Source: JADGRB01 sp036267635 (GTDB lineage Bacteria; Myxococcota_A; Polyangia; Fen-1088). From it: DNA of 64,000 nt. The stretch is from NCBI GenBank assembly GCA_036267635.1, contig DATAVR010000139.1, positions 1-64,000 of the forward strand, read 5' to 3'. The stretch's first letter is position 1, and the number at the start of each line of letters is the position of its first letter. Positions 16,864 to 25,170 of this stretch are shown one piece after another. The translations under genes were made by a program, and so were the position numbers. The notes beneath the pieces are model-generated. The model worked only from the letters and a program-made list of their open reading frames with translations. It did not search any database and was not told the DNA's origin.

Positions 16864-17267
16864 GCGACGCCGCGAGGCCGTCGACGTCGGACCGCCTCGC
16901 TCACGAGAGGACCGACCTGGCCGGCAACCGCACCATGATGGCGGCGGATCGCACCCTGATGGCCTGGATCCGGACCGCGCTGTCGATGATCAGCTTCGGG
17001 TTCACCATCTACAAGTTCCTGCACGCTTTCGCGGAGTCGGGGGCGATCCATCTTCGCCGTCCCAACGCCCCGCGCGATCTTGGTCTCTTCCTGACGGTGC
17101 TGGGGACGGGATCGTTGGTGGCCGGCCTCATTCAGTACGTGCAGATGCTGCGGCAGATCCACCTCTCAGTGCTGCGAACGAGCGTCACCTTCTATGTGGC
17201 CTGCGCGGTGATCGTCTTGGGGCTGGCGGTGCTGCTCGGAATCGTGGCCAAGGCCGGACCCTTCTGA
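16860..17267 (+). CDS. DUF202 (YidH-like) membrane protein
   Basis: A 135-residue protein with three predicted helices. It has the family signature: an acidic N-terminus, then RTDLAGNRTMMAADRTLMAWIRTALSMISFGFTIYKF and a C-terminal hairpin of two helices. The family is a small inner-membrane protein of uncertain function. It starts inside the ATGA overlap with the DUF1622 gene and is the last gene of the cyd operon. Its stop is only 24 bases from the stop of the convergent lipoprotein gene. Confidence 0.87.
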   Translation: MSDAARPSTSDRLAHERTDLAGNRTMMAADRTLMAWIRTALSMISFGFTIYKFLHAFAESGAIHLRRPNAPRDLGLFLTVLGTGSLVAGLIQYVQMLRQIHLSVLRTSVTFYVACAVIVLGLAVLLGIVAKAGPF

Positions 17268-17291
17268 TCCATGCTCGACCAGACCGTCAAG

Positions 17292-18020
17292 CTAGGCCGT
17301 CCGGAAGCTGCGGCGCTCGTGGCGCAGGGACCAGAGCCAGGAACCGAAGGCGCCCCCGCCGATTCCGAGCGCGAAGGCCACCAACAGCAGCTGCCAGCCG
17401 AGGCTGTCGCGCACCCCCTTCGAGAACGTGGCGGCGGTGGTTCGGGTGGTCTCCTGCAGGCGTTGTTCGAGGCAGGCGGCGCGGTTCGGCCCCGTGCACT
17501 CGGGCACCAGCGCGGCCAGCTGGTTTCCCACCCCGCCGACGACACCTCCCACCATGCCCCCAGCGACCGACGCGGACACCCGCTCGCCAGTCCGAGAGAG
17601 ACTGACCGCCAGCGGACCCGATCCGTCGGCGCCCAGCTCGGTGACCAGCTGGTCGCTGGCGTCTCCGACGGCGGTCCTGGTCATCGCGGCGACCGTCTCC
17701 GAGACCATGCGCTGCATTCGTGCCTGCTGCTCCGGATCTTCGAGCGCCGCCGTCGCCCCGGCGGCGGCCTTTTCGACCAGGCGTTGAATCCGCGCTTGCT
17801 GCTCCGGCGTATCGAAGGCGGCCATCGCCCCGGCGACGGCGTTCTCCGCCGCGACGCTGGCCGGCGGCGCCCCTTTGGCGGATTGTTGCCTCATCTCGGC
17901 CATGGCGCCCGCGGCGGCGTTCTTCCCGATGCGCGCAGCGCAGGCGAGCGGGAGAGTCGCCAGCAACGCCAGGATCATGAGGCTCCGCGGGGCGCGCACG
18001 GAGACCGACCGTCCCGTCAC
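17292..18020 (-). CDS. Lipoprotein with C-terminal membrane anchor, paralogue of the protein at 5821-6567
   Basis: A 242-residue protein. GTG 18020 is preferred because GAGGAG lies six bases upstream and it gives a compact signal peptide with positive residues and the lipobox LPLAC. An in-frame ATG exists at 17978 but would lose the positive n-region. The middle has two copies of a D-(T/P)-PEQQARIQRLV-type repeat. Then come GSGPLAVSLSRTGERVSASV, ECTGPNRAACLEQRL, FSKGVRDSLGWQLL and a final transmembrane helix with a basic tail. Each element has a counterpart in the 5821-6567 protein (GEGPLAASIAGTGKNVSAAV, GCRGPDAVACINRQI). Function unknown. Confidence 0.75.
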   Translation of the reverse strand: MTGRSVSVRAPRSLMILALLATLPLACAARIGKNAAAGAMAEMRQQSAKGAPPASVAAENAVAGAMAAFDTPEQQARIQRLVEKAAAGATAALEDPEQQARMQRMVSETVAAMTRTAVGDASDQLVTELGADGSGPLAVSLSRTGERVSASVAGGMVGGVVGGVGNQLAALVPECTGPNRAACLEQRLQETTRTTAATFSKGVRDSLGWQLLLVAFALGIGGGAFGSWLWSLRHERRSFRTA

Positions 18021-18220
18021 GCCGATCTCCTCGCTGCTGATTGTCGGAGGCGCATCATGAACGACAAGCTGCGTTCCCAGATCGGGGAACGCCATCGGGG
18101 AACTGCCTATTCACCGGTGCGCCGCCAATGACGCGAGCTATTTGTGTGCGGGGTTTTCGTATTCGATCCCGGCCTCGGTCCGCGCGGTCCCAGATTCGGG
18201 TTCAGGGAGGTACGAACACC

Positions 18221-19405
18221 ATGCGCAACATCGGCAACAGAATGTGGCGGGCGGGGGTAGGCGTTGCGCCGCTCGCCGTCCTCATCATGGGCGGGGTGGC
18301 AACGGCGGAACCGATGGAAGGGGCGTCCTCGGCGGAGACCACGACGTCAGCGCCGGTCTGCAAGAATTCGGGCGTCACGGTCAGTTTCAAAACCGGGTCG
18401 ACCGAGATCGACACCAACGGACAGGGCGCGCTGAGCGGCGTCGCCACCTGGGTGCAGAACGGTGACCAGCGCACGGTCCGGCTCGAGGGCTTCACCGACA
18501 GGAAAGGCAGCGCGACCGCAAACCAACGGTTGAGCGAGCGGCGCGCGCAGGCGACCGAGGACTTCCTTCTCGGCAAAGGGGTCACGGCGGATCGAATCAC
18601 CGTCGCAGGGCATGGGGAAGAGACCGCGCCCAACCTCACGGGGGCCGACGCCCGGATCGTGAAGGTCGAGACTTGCGACGTTCCCAAGACGGTCGTCGAG
18701 GCCGTGCCGCCGCCGGAGCCGGTCGCCCCGCCCGAGCCGGTCGCCCCGGCCGAGCCGGTCCTGCCGCCGGCGCCGCCCCCGATCGCCATCGTGCCGCCGG
18801 TGGCGCCCGCGGCGCCGCCCTCGGAGCCGATGTACGAACCGGTCCCGGCACCCGCGCCGGTGGCTCGACACAGTGGGCCGCCTTCGCGGTTGGGCATCGA
18901 GGCGACCGTCGGCGGTGGCGCGGTCGGCTTCATCGATACCGCTGCGCGGAACACGGTCAACACCGGCGGGACCTGGGACGCCCGGGTGACCTTCGGCTCG
19001 CGGCTTCCGATCGCGATCGAGGCCGCCTACATCGGCTCGTCACAGACCATCGACGCGCTGGGGCTCGCCACCAACGCGCGCCTCATGGGGAACGGGGTAG
19101 AGGGGGATCTGCGGCTCAACTTCACCAACTACAACGTGCAGCCCTACATCTTCGGCGGCGCGGGGTGGACCCACTACCAGATCTACAACAGCGCCACGAA
19201 CACCTCGAGCATCATCAACGCGGACGACGTCGGGACCATCCCGCTCGGGGCCGGCATCTCGATCCGGCCGTCAAAGGTGTTCCTCATCGACATCCGCGGC
19301 ACCTACCGCGCCGTCTTCGACGACAACATGTTCAACCAGATTACGAACACCAACAACTCGATGCAGAACTGGACCGCCTCGGGCCGCGTCGGGTTCGAGT
19401 TCTGA
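18221..19405 (+). CDS. Outer-membrane protein: N-terminal OmpA peptidoglycan-binding domain plus C-terminal beta barrel
   Basis: A 394-residue protein with signal peptide 1-29. Residues 47-152 are an OmpA-like domain with EGFTDRKGSATANQRLSERR; the Asp and Arg that bind diaminopimelate are at about 93 and 107. Residues 160-220 are a Pro-Glu-Pro-Val-Ala linker. Residues 223-394 alternate beta strands typical of an 8-stranded barrel and end in VGFEF, with the terminal Phe expected for BAM-inserted barrels. In classic OmpA the order is barrel then peptidoglycan domain; here it is reversed. AGGGAGG precedes ATG 18221. It probably ties the outer membrane to peptidoglycan. Confidence 0.85.
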   Translation: MRNIGNRMWRAGVGVAPLAVLIMGGVATAEPMEGASSAETTTSAPVCKNSGVTVSFKTGSTEIDTNGQGALSGVATWVQNGDQRTVRLEGFTDRKGSATANQRLSERRAQATEDFLLGKGVTADRITVAGHGEETAPNLTGADARIVKVETCDVPKTVVEAVPPPEPVAPPEPVAPAEPVLPPAPPPIAIVPPVAPAAPPSEPMYEPVPAPAPVARHSGPPSRLGIEATVGGGAVGFIDTAARNTVNTGGTWDARVTFGSRLPIAIEAAYIGSSQTIDALGLATNARLMGNGVEGDLRLNFTNYNVQPYIFGGAGWTHYQIYNSATNTSSIINADDVGTIPLGAGISIRPSKVFLIDIRGTYRAVFDDNMFNQITNTNNSMQNWTASGRVGFEF

Positions 19406-19437
19406 GAGCGCGCGTGCCCTGCTGAGGCACGCCAGAG

Positions 19438-19502
19438 CCGAGGCTTCGGGTCGCCGCGCGGAATTGCTCCCTCACGCGGCGGCAGGAGCCTCGGTCGTTT
19501 TC
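19438..19502. terminator. Probable bidirectional terminator hairpin
   Basis: The 8-bp arms CCGAGGCT (19438-19445) and AGCCTCGG (19487-19494) enclose a second inner GC-rich pair and are followed by TCGTTTTCG. This lies between the stops of the convergent OmpA-like and glucosidase genes. Confidence 0.45.
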
Positions 19503-19505
19503 GCG

Positions 19506-22265
19506 TCAAGAGTGCCGCTCGCGTCGCGGGTCCTTGCGATGCGGGCCAGGAGTCGTCGCCGGCGAGGGCCCCCCCGCGGCGGGCGACCAGAGGTCGAGCG
19601 CCTCCGTCGCGGAGACGGTCGAGAAGTAATGGAGCAGCGAAGCGATGAGCCCCGTCCAGCCGGTCTGATGACTGGCGCCGATGCCGGCGCCGTTGTCGCC
19701 ATGGAAGTATTCATAGAACAGCAGGTGATCGCGCCAGTGCGGATCGTCGGCAAACTTCGCGGTGTGCCCGTAGAGCGGCCGGTGGCCGCTCTTGTCGATG
19801 AGGAAGATCCGCGCCAACCGGTCGGTGATCTCCTGCGCCACCTCGTAGAGCGTCGCCTGATGTCCCGATCCGGTCGGACACTCCACCCGGAAGCTCGGAC
19901 CGTAGTACCCGTAGTAGTTGATGAGCGCGCGGATGACCAGGGCGTTGACCGGCATCCAGACCGGGCCCCGCCAGTTCGAGTTGCCTCCGAACATTCCGCT
20001 GTCTGATTCGGCGGGGAGGTAGCCGACCCGGAGCTGCTGGCCACCGAGGTCGAGGCGGTACGGGTGCTGGAGGTGGTAGCGGGAGAGCGAACGAATTCCG
20101 TACGGGCTCAGGAACTCCTCTTCGTCGAGCAGGTGCCCCAATACCCGGCGCAGCCGCTCCTCACTGAGCAGCGACAGCAATCGCCGATCGCGATATCCGG
20201 GGCGGCGAGGGTCGTGGATGTGGCCCACCAGATGTGGACGATGGTTCGCGAACCAGCTGGCGCGCTGTTGCAGCTCCGGCAGCGCCGCCACCACCTGTTC
20301 GTTCAGGACCGCGGCGGCGCAAAGCGGAAGCAGACCGACCATCGAGCGGACCTTCAGCTGTTCCGCGCGGCCGTCGGGCGTGCGCAGGACGTCGTAGAAG
20401 AACCCGTCCTCCTCGTTCCACATCTCCCCCTCGCCCCCGATGTGGATCAGCGCCGAGGCGATCCAGACGTAATGCTCGAAGAACTTGAGCGCCATGTCGA
20501 CGTAGGCCCGATCCTCGAGGGCGAGCTCCAGCGAGATCTGCAGCATCGCCTGGGCGTAGAAGGCCATCCAGGCGGTGCCGTCGGCCTGTTCGAGGTGGCC
20601 GCCCGTCGGCAGCGGGACGTTGCGATCGAAGATCCCGACGTTGTCGAGCCCCAGGAATCCACCCTCGAACACGTTCTGTCCCTTGGGGTCGCGGCGGTTC
20701 ACCCACCAGGTGAAGTTGATGAGCAGCTTGCTGTAGATCGCCTTCAGGAACCGAAGATCGCCCCGCCCGGAGCGGCGCTTGTCCAGCTGGTAGAGGAAAT
20801 AGGCGCCCCAGGCGTGGACGGGGGGATTGACGTCGCCAAAGTTCCATTCGTACGCGGGCACCTGTCCGCTCGGGTGCAGATAGCGCTCCTGCAGCAGCAG
20901 CAGGAGCTGCTTTTTGGCGAAGTCCGGATCGACGAGCCCCAGGGGAACGGAATGGAACGCCAGATCCCAGGCCGCGTACCAGGGGTACTCCCATTTGTCC
21001 GGCATCGAGATGACGTCGTCGCTCACCATGTGCGACCAGTCCGAGTTGCGCCCCCGGTGATGCCCCGAGCGCGACGGCGCGGTGCCGTGCTCCACCAGCC
21101 AGGCGTCGACGTCGTAGTCGTAGAACTGCTTGCTCCAGAGCATCCCCGCCAACGACTGGCGCATGACCGCGCGGCGATCGTTGGAGAGCGAGGCGGGGAT
21201 GACGGTGGCGTAGAACTCGTCCGCTTCCCGCCGGCGCATCTCCAAAACGCGGGTGAATTGCCGGCCCCGCAGGCCGTCGTCGCCGGGCTCTGCGCTGGCG
21301 TTGGTCAGGCGCAACCGCAGCGTTTGCCGCTGACGCGCCGGGATGTCGAAGGTGTAGTGCGCCGCGGCCTTGGTCCCCGTGCAATCCGGATTGACCGTCC
21401 CCTCACGACCACCGACGACGCAGTCGTTGATCCCATCCTTGAAAAAGCCCGCGGCGCTCCGCCGATCGTCAGATCCGACCGCTGACCAGCGGGCCAGGTT
21501 GGTTTCGTTGTCGGCGAAAAGGAAGGTGGCGCCCGGCTCGCAATGGAGCAGATAGGTCCCGAGCGAAGGGCTGGTGGCGGCCAGCGCCGGCCGGCTCCCG
21601 GGCGCGACGCGGATGAGGGGGCGGGGCGCGCTCCCCTTCCACCAGGTGTTCCGGAACCAGAGCGTCGGCAGGAGGTGAAGCGTCGCGGCCGTCGAGCCTC
21701 GGTTGTAGGCGGAGATCTCGATCAGCAGATCTTCCGGCGAGGCCTTGGCGTAGTCGACGAACAGATCGAAGTAGGCGTCGTCGGCGAAGATGCCCGTGTC
21801 GACGAGCTCATACTCGAGCTCGTCGCGTGAGCGGCGGGCGTTGGTCTCGACCAGGCCGAGATAGGGGAACGGCCGCTGCGGATACTTGTAGAGGTACCGC
21901 ATGTACGAATGCGTCGGCGTGTTGTCGAGGTAGAAGTAGTACTCCTTGACGTCCTCGCCGTGATTCCCTTCGCGGTTGGTGAGGCCGTAGAGGCGCTCCT
22001 TCAAGATCGGATCGCACCCGTTCCAGAGGGCGAGCCCGAAACAGAGGGACTGCCGATCGTCAGAGATGCCGGCGATGCCGTCTTCGCCCCATTTGTAGGC
22101 GAACGAGCGGGCCAGGTCATGGCTGAGATAGCTCCAGGCGTCGCCGTTGGCGCCGTAGTCTTCCCGCACCGTCCCCCACTGACGTTCGCTCAGGTAAGGT
22201 CCCCATTTTTTCCAGGGCGCCGTCCCCGACTGCGCCGCCCGCAGTCGCCTCGCCTCTGCGGTCAT
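19506..22265 (-). CDS. GH63-like (MGH1-type) glucosidase
   Basis: A 919-residue cytoplasmic protein with no signal peptide. The N-terminus has WGPYLSERQWGTVREDYG and YKWGEDGIAGISDDRQ, which mark a bacterial family of large GH63-type glucosidases. The (alpha/alpha)6 catalytic part runs from about residue 380, with WEYPWYAAWDLAFHSVPLG, LQERYLHPSGQVPAYEWNFG, GHLEQADGTAWMAFYAQ and NSNWRGPVWMPVNALVIRAL. The C-terminus ends with GDNGAGIGASHQTGWTGL. Acidic residues in the WEYPWYAAWD and GQVPAYEW segments are candidates for catalysis. The likely substrate is an alpha-glucoside or glucosylglycerate-type osmolyte, but this cannot be fixed from sequence. It runs convergent to the OmpA-like gene. Confidence 0.87.
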   Translation of the reverse strand: MTAEARRLRAAQSGTAPWKKWGPYLSERQWGTVREDYGANGDAWSYLSHDLARSFAYKWGEDGIAGISDDRQSLCFGLALWNGCDPILKERLYGLTNREGNHGEDVKEYYFYLDNTPTHSYMRYLYKYPQRPFPYLGLVETNARRSRDELEYELVDTGIFADDAYFDLFVDYAKASPEDLLIEISAYNRGSTAATLHLLPTLWFRNTWWKGSAPRPLIRVAPGSRPALAATSPSLGTYLLHCEPGATFLFADNETNLARWSAVGSDDRRSAAGFFKDGINDCVVGGREGTVNPDCTGTKAAAHYTFDIPARQRQTLRLRLTNASAEPGDDGLRGRQFTRVLEMRRREADEFYATVIPASLSNDRRAVMRQSLAGMLWSKQFYDYDVDAWLVEHGTAPSRSGHHRGRNSDWSHMVSDDVISMPDKWEYPWYAAWDLAFHSVPLGLVDPDFAKKQLLLLLQERYLHPSGQVPAYEWNFGDVNPPVHAWGAYFLYQLDKRRSGRGDLRFLKAIYSKLLINFTWWVNRRDPKGQNVFEGGFLGLDNVGIFDRNVPLPTGGHLEQADGTAWMAFYAQAMLQISLELALEDRAYVDMALKFFEHYVWIASALIHIGGEGEMWNEEDGFFYDVLRTPDGRAEQLKVRSMVGLLPLCAAAVLNEQVVAALPELQQRASWFANHRPHLVGHIHDPRRPGYRDRRLLSLLSEERLRRVLGHLLDEEEFLSPYGIRSLSRYHLQHPYRLDLGGQQLRVGYLPAESDSGMFGGNSNWRGPVWMPVNALVIRALINYYGYYGPSFRVECPTGSGHQATLYEVAQEITDRLARIFLIDKSGHRPLYGHTAKFADDPHWRDHLLFYEYFHGDNGAGIGASHQTGWTGLIASLLHYFSTVSATEALDLWSPAAGGPSPATTPGPHRKDPRRERHS

Positions 22266-22338
22266 CTGGCCACCTCTGGGCGGTCAAACTGACGATGGGC
22301 GCCGGCCCGGCAACGGTCGACCCCGCGCGTCTCCTGGA

Positions 22339-23541
22339 ATGCGCCGGGCACTTACAGGCCTCGGCGTTGCGGTGAAGGTCCGACGGATTCACGTTGTCCG
22401 CGTGTCGACCGAAGAGGAACCGGCGGCGCGCATCCTGGTGGTCGAAGACGATTCCCAGGCGCGGGCCACGTTCGATCTGCTCCTGGGTGCACGCTGGTCG
22501 GTGACGCTCGTCGATCGCGGCGACGAGGCGCGGGATCGGGCGCTGGCGCTGCCCTTCGACCTGGTGATCGCCAACGCCGAGATGCCGGGGCTGAGCGGGA
22601 TCGAGCTGGCGCGCTTGCTGCGGACCCATCGGCCGACGCAGGACGTGCCGCTCATTCTGATGTCGCTCACCGCCGGACAGCGCGAGACGATCGCCGGCCT
22701 GGAGGCCGGCGCCGACGATTTCCTGGTCAAGCCGTTTTCGGGACGCGAGCTCCTGGTGCGGGTGCAGACCCGTCTGGAGCTGACGGCGATGCGCCGGCGC
22801 AACGCGCAGCAGACACAGGACCTCGCCAGCCTCACCCGGACGCTCCAGGCGCGCGACGAGTTCCTCTCCGCCGCGTCGCACGAGCTGCGCACGCCGATCA
22901 CCACCTTGAGCCTGCAGACGGACGGGCTGCTCAACGCCGCCGACCTCCCGACCAACGGACACAACGCCCCGATCAACGACCGGCTGCGGCGGCGGCTGAC
23001 GGCCATCCGGCGGCAGGTGGTACGGCTCAATCAGCTGGTCGATCAGCTGCTCGACGTCTCGAAATTCATCGAGGGGCGCCTCGACCTGCACCCCGAGGAG
23101 ATCGATCTGCAGGCGCTGGTGATCGAGGCGATCGATCTGATGCGCGACTCCGCGAGCAACGCAGGATCGCCCCTGCTCTTCCGCCTGCGCAACGAAGTGG
23201 TCGGGCACTGGGACCGCATCCGGCTCGGTCAGGTGGTCACCAATCTGCTGTCCAACGCGATCAAGTTCGGGTGCGGGCGGCCCATCGAGGTCGAGCTGGA
23301 CGCCGACAGCACTCGGGCGCGCCTCGAGGTGAAGGACTCCGGCGAGGGGATCCCGCGGCAGGAGCAGGAGCGGATCTTCGAGCGCTTCGAGCGGGCCACC
23401 TCGGTACAGAGCCACCCGGGCCTCGGGCTCGGCCTCTGGATCTGCAAGCAGATCGTCGACGCTTGTCACGGGACGATCTCCGTCCAGAGCGAGCCGGGCC
23501 AGGGCAGCGTCTTCAGCGTGCAGCTTCCGAGGGCGTCGTGA
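22339..23541 (+). CDS. Receiver-histidine kinase hybrid with a non-canonical receiver (Asn at the phospho-Asp position)
   Basis: A 400-residue soluble protein in the longest form; GTG starts at 22372 or 22402 are also possible and no clear Shine-Dalgarno decides. Receiver domain 32-145: acidic pair in VVEDDS and Lys131 in LVKPF are present, but the phospho-acceptor position is Asn79 (IANAEMPGLSG; codon AAC at 22573). A coiled segment leads to HisKA with His181 in SHELRTP, then HATPase with NLLSNAIKFG, KDSGEGIP and GLGLGLWICKQI. The receiver may therefore act as a phosphorylation-independent interaction module. It has no membrane segment. Confidence 0.88.
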   Translation: MRRALTGLGVAVKVRRIHVVRVSTEEEPAARILVVEDDSQARATFDLLLGARWSVTLVDRGDEARDRALALPFDLVIANAEMPGLSGIELARLLRTHRPTQDVPLILMSLTAGQRETIAGLEAGADDFLVKPFSGRELLVRVQTRLELTAMRRRNAQQTQDLASLTRTLQARDEFLSAASHELRTPITTLSLQTDGLLNAADLPTNGHNAPINDRLRRRLTAIRRQVVRLNQLVDQLLDVSKFIEGRLDLHPEEIDLQALVIEAIDLMRDSASNAGSPLLFRLRNEVVGHWDRIRLGQVVTNLLSNAIKFGCGRPIEVELDADSTRARLEVKDSGEGIPRQEQERIFERFERATSVQSHPGLGLGLWICKQIVDACHGTISVQSEPGQGSVFSVQLPRAS

Positions 23542-23710
23542 GCCGCGGCCGCTCGGCGCGCTGACCGCCGCCGACGACGATCTCCGTCGGTATCCAGGAT
23601 GATCACTCGCCGGGCGCGATCCGAATGCGCCGGCTGCGGAGAGAATCAGCGATTGACTGAGCAGACGCTCTGCGGGTCCGCCTTACCATCGGGCGAGAGG
23701 CGAAATGGGG

Positions 23711-24856
23711 TCATTGAGACACTTGGAACGGCAGCTCCACGAGGAACGTCGCACCGGATCCGGGGCGGCTGTCCACGCGGACCGCGCCTCCCAGCTGCTC
23801 GACGATCCCGCGCACGATGAAGAGACCGAGCCCCAGCCCTTCGCGATGACCGATCGAGGTCCCGCGTTTGAACGGCTCGAAGATCCCCTCGTGCAGGTGG
23901 GCCTCGATGCCGAGACCTTGATCGGCCACCGCCAGCCAGGCGACGCCTCGCTGCGGGTCGGCGCCGGCGCGAATCACCACCGGACGCCCCTGTCCGTACT
24001 TGACGGCGTTCGCCAGCAGATTCGAGACAACCTGGTCGAGGCGCGCGCGGTCCCAACGACCAACGACAGGTCCATCGAGCTCCATATTGAGCGTCGAGCC
24101 GGTGTCCACCGTTTGCGCTTCCATCAGCGTGCCGACGTCCCGTATGACATCGCACAGATCAAAAGAAGACAATTCCAGCTCCAGCTGCCCGGAACGAATT
24201 CGTCCCAGGTCGAGGAGATCGTCTATCAAGCGAGCGATCTTGCGTTCGCCCCTGGTCATGATCTCGACCATCCGGGCCGCCTGAGGGGCGAGAACGCCGC
24301 CGGTTCGCTCCAACGTTTGCAGACAGAAGCGAACCGAACAGAGGGGATTTCGAAGCTCGTGGGCCGCGATCGAGATCAATCGCTCCCGATCGCCCAGAGC
24401 GGCGGCCATGCTCATGTGCTCGCGGGCGTTGCGAATGGCCAACGACAGCCGGTCGCCGAGCTCCTGGGCCAGCGCCAGATCAGCCGCGCTGTGGGCGGCA
24501 CCGTCGAACTTGGCGAAGCTCAAAACGCCAAATCGATCGGTTCGCATTCCGATTGGAACGCTGATCCGCGAGCGATCGCCGTCCAGGCTGACCTCGCCTC
24601 GCACGGTCACCGCGAGATCGACCGGCGCCTCCATCCAGGCACCCGGCGAGGTCCTGACTTCCAGAATCCGAGTTGGGGGAGATTCGGAAACACGATCGAC
24701 GACGCAAACATCCCCGAGCACGCCGAGCGACGCGCGCCCCACCGCTTCGAGCATCGGATCTATTTCGAGAGAAACAAAATGACGGCTCACATTGGCAAGA
24801 AACGCGGCATGAGTCGTTACGTTTTTGGCCGACGCAATTCCTTGGGTGATTCGCAT
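23711..24856 (-). CDS. GAF-type soluble histidine kinase
   Basis: A 381-residue protein from ATG 24856 (GGAGGA just upstream; an in-frame GTG at 24883 is the alternative). Residues 12-148 look like a GAF sensor (LEAVGRASLGVLGDVCVVDRV and VPIGMRTDRFGVLSFAKF). HisKA follows with His166 in AAHELRNP, then HATPase with NLLANAVKYG, DQGLGIE and GLGLGLFIVRGIV. No membrane helices. It is divergent from the NarL-type regulator at 25171 across 314 bases, which makes them plausible partners. Confidence 0.88.
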   Translation of the reverse strand: MRITQGIASAKNVTTHAAFLANVSRHFVSLEIDPMLEAVGRASLGVLGDVCVVDRVSESPPTRILEVRTSPGAWMEAPVDLAVTVRGEVSLDGDRSRISVPIGMRTDRFGVLSFAKFDGAAHSAADLALAQELGDRLSLAIRNAREHMSMAAALGDRERLISIAAHELRNPLCSVRFCLQTLERTGGVLAPQAARMVEIMTRGERKIARLIDDLLDLGRIRSGQLELELSSFDLCDVIRDVGTLMEAQTVDTGSTLNMELDGPVVGRWDRARLDQVVSNLLANAVKYGQGRPVVIRAGADPQRGVAWLAVADQGLGIEAHLHEGIFEPFKRGTSIGHREGLGLGLFIVRGIVEQLGGAVRVDSRPGSGATFLVELPFQVSQ

Positions 24857-25170
24857 TGTTCCTCCGTCCCCTCCGTTCCTCACTCGGCTACATGCCAGAT
24901 CGGTACATCGATCGCTAGCCTAGAAACGTCGGCGCGTGCGCGGCTTCTCCTGTTTGGGGCGATCCCTTACCGGGCTCTTCAGCGGCGAACGTCGTTCGTT
25001 GAAAATAGACAACTCGGCCCCTGTCGTTGTAAGAGATCCACGGGTCGTACGGCGTCTCCCAAGTTTCACAGGGGGGGGAGGGGCGGGACAGCGGAGAACG
25101 TGAACCACATTGGAGAGTCGACAGAGCGCCGACCGGGCGCCCCATTGCCCGATGCTCCGGGAGATCGTCG
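24857..25170. other. Intergenic region between divergent kinase and response-regulator genes
   Basis: These 314 bases are less GC-rich than the flanking genes and contain a G-run (about 25071-25079). They must carry the promoters for both divergent genes. I see no convincing gene, RNA structure or operator. GGGAG at about 25159 is the ribosome binding site of the downstream regulator. Confidence 0.5.
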
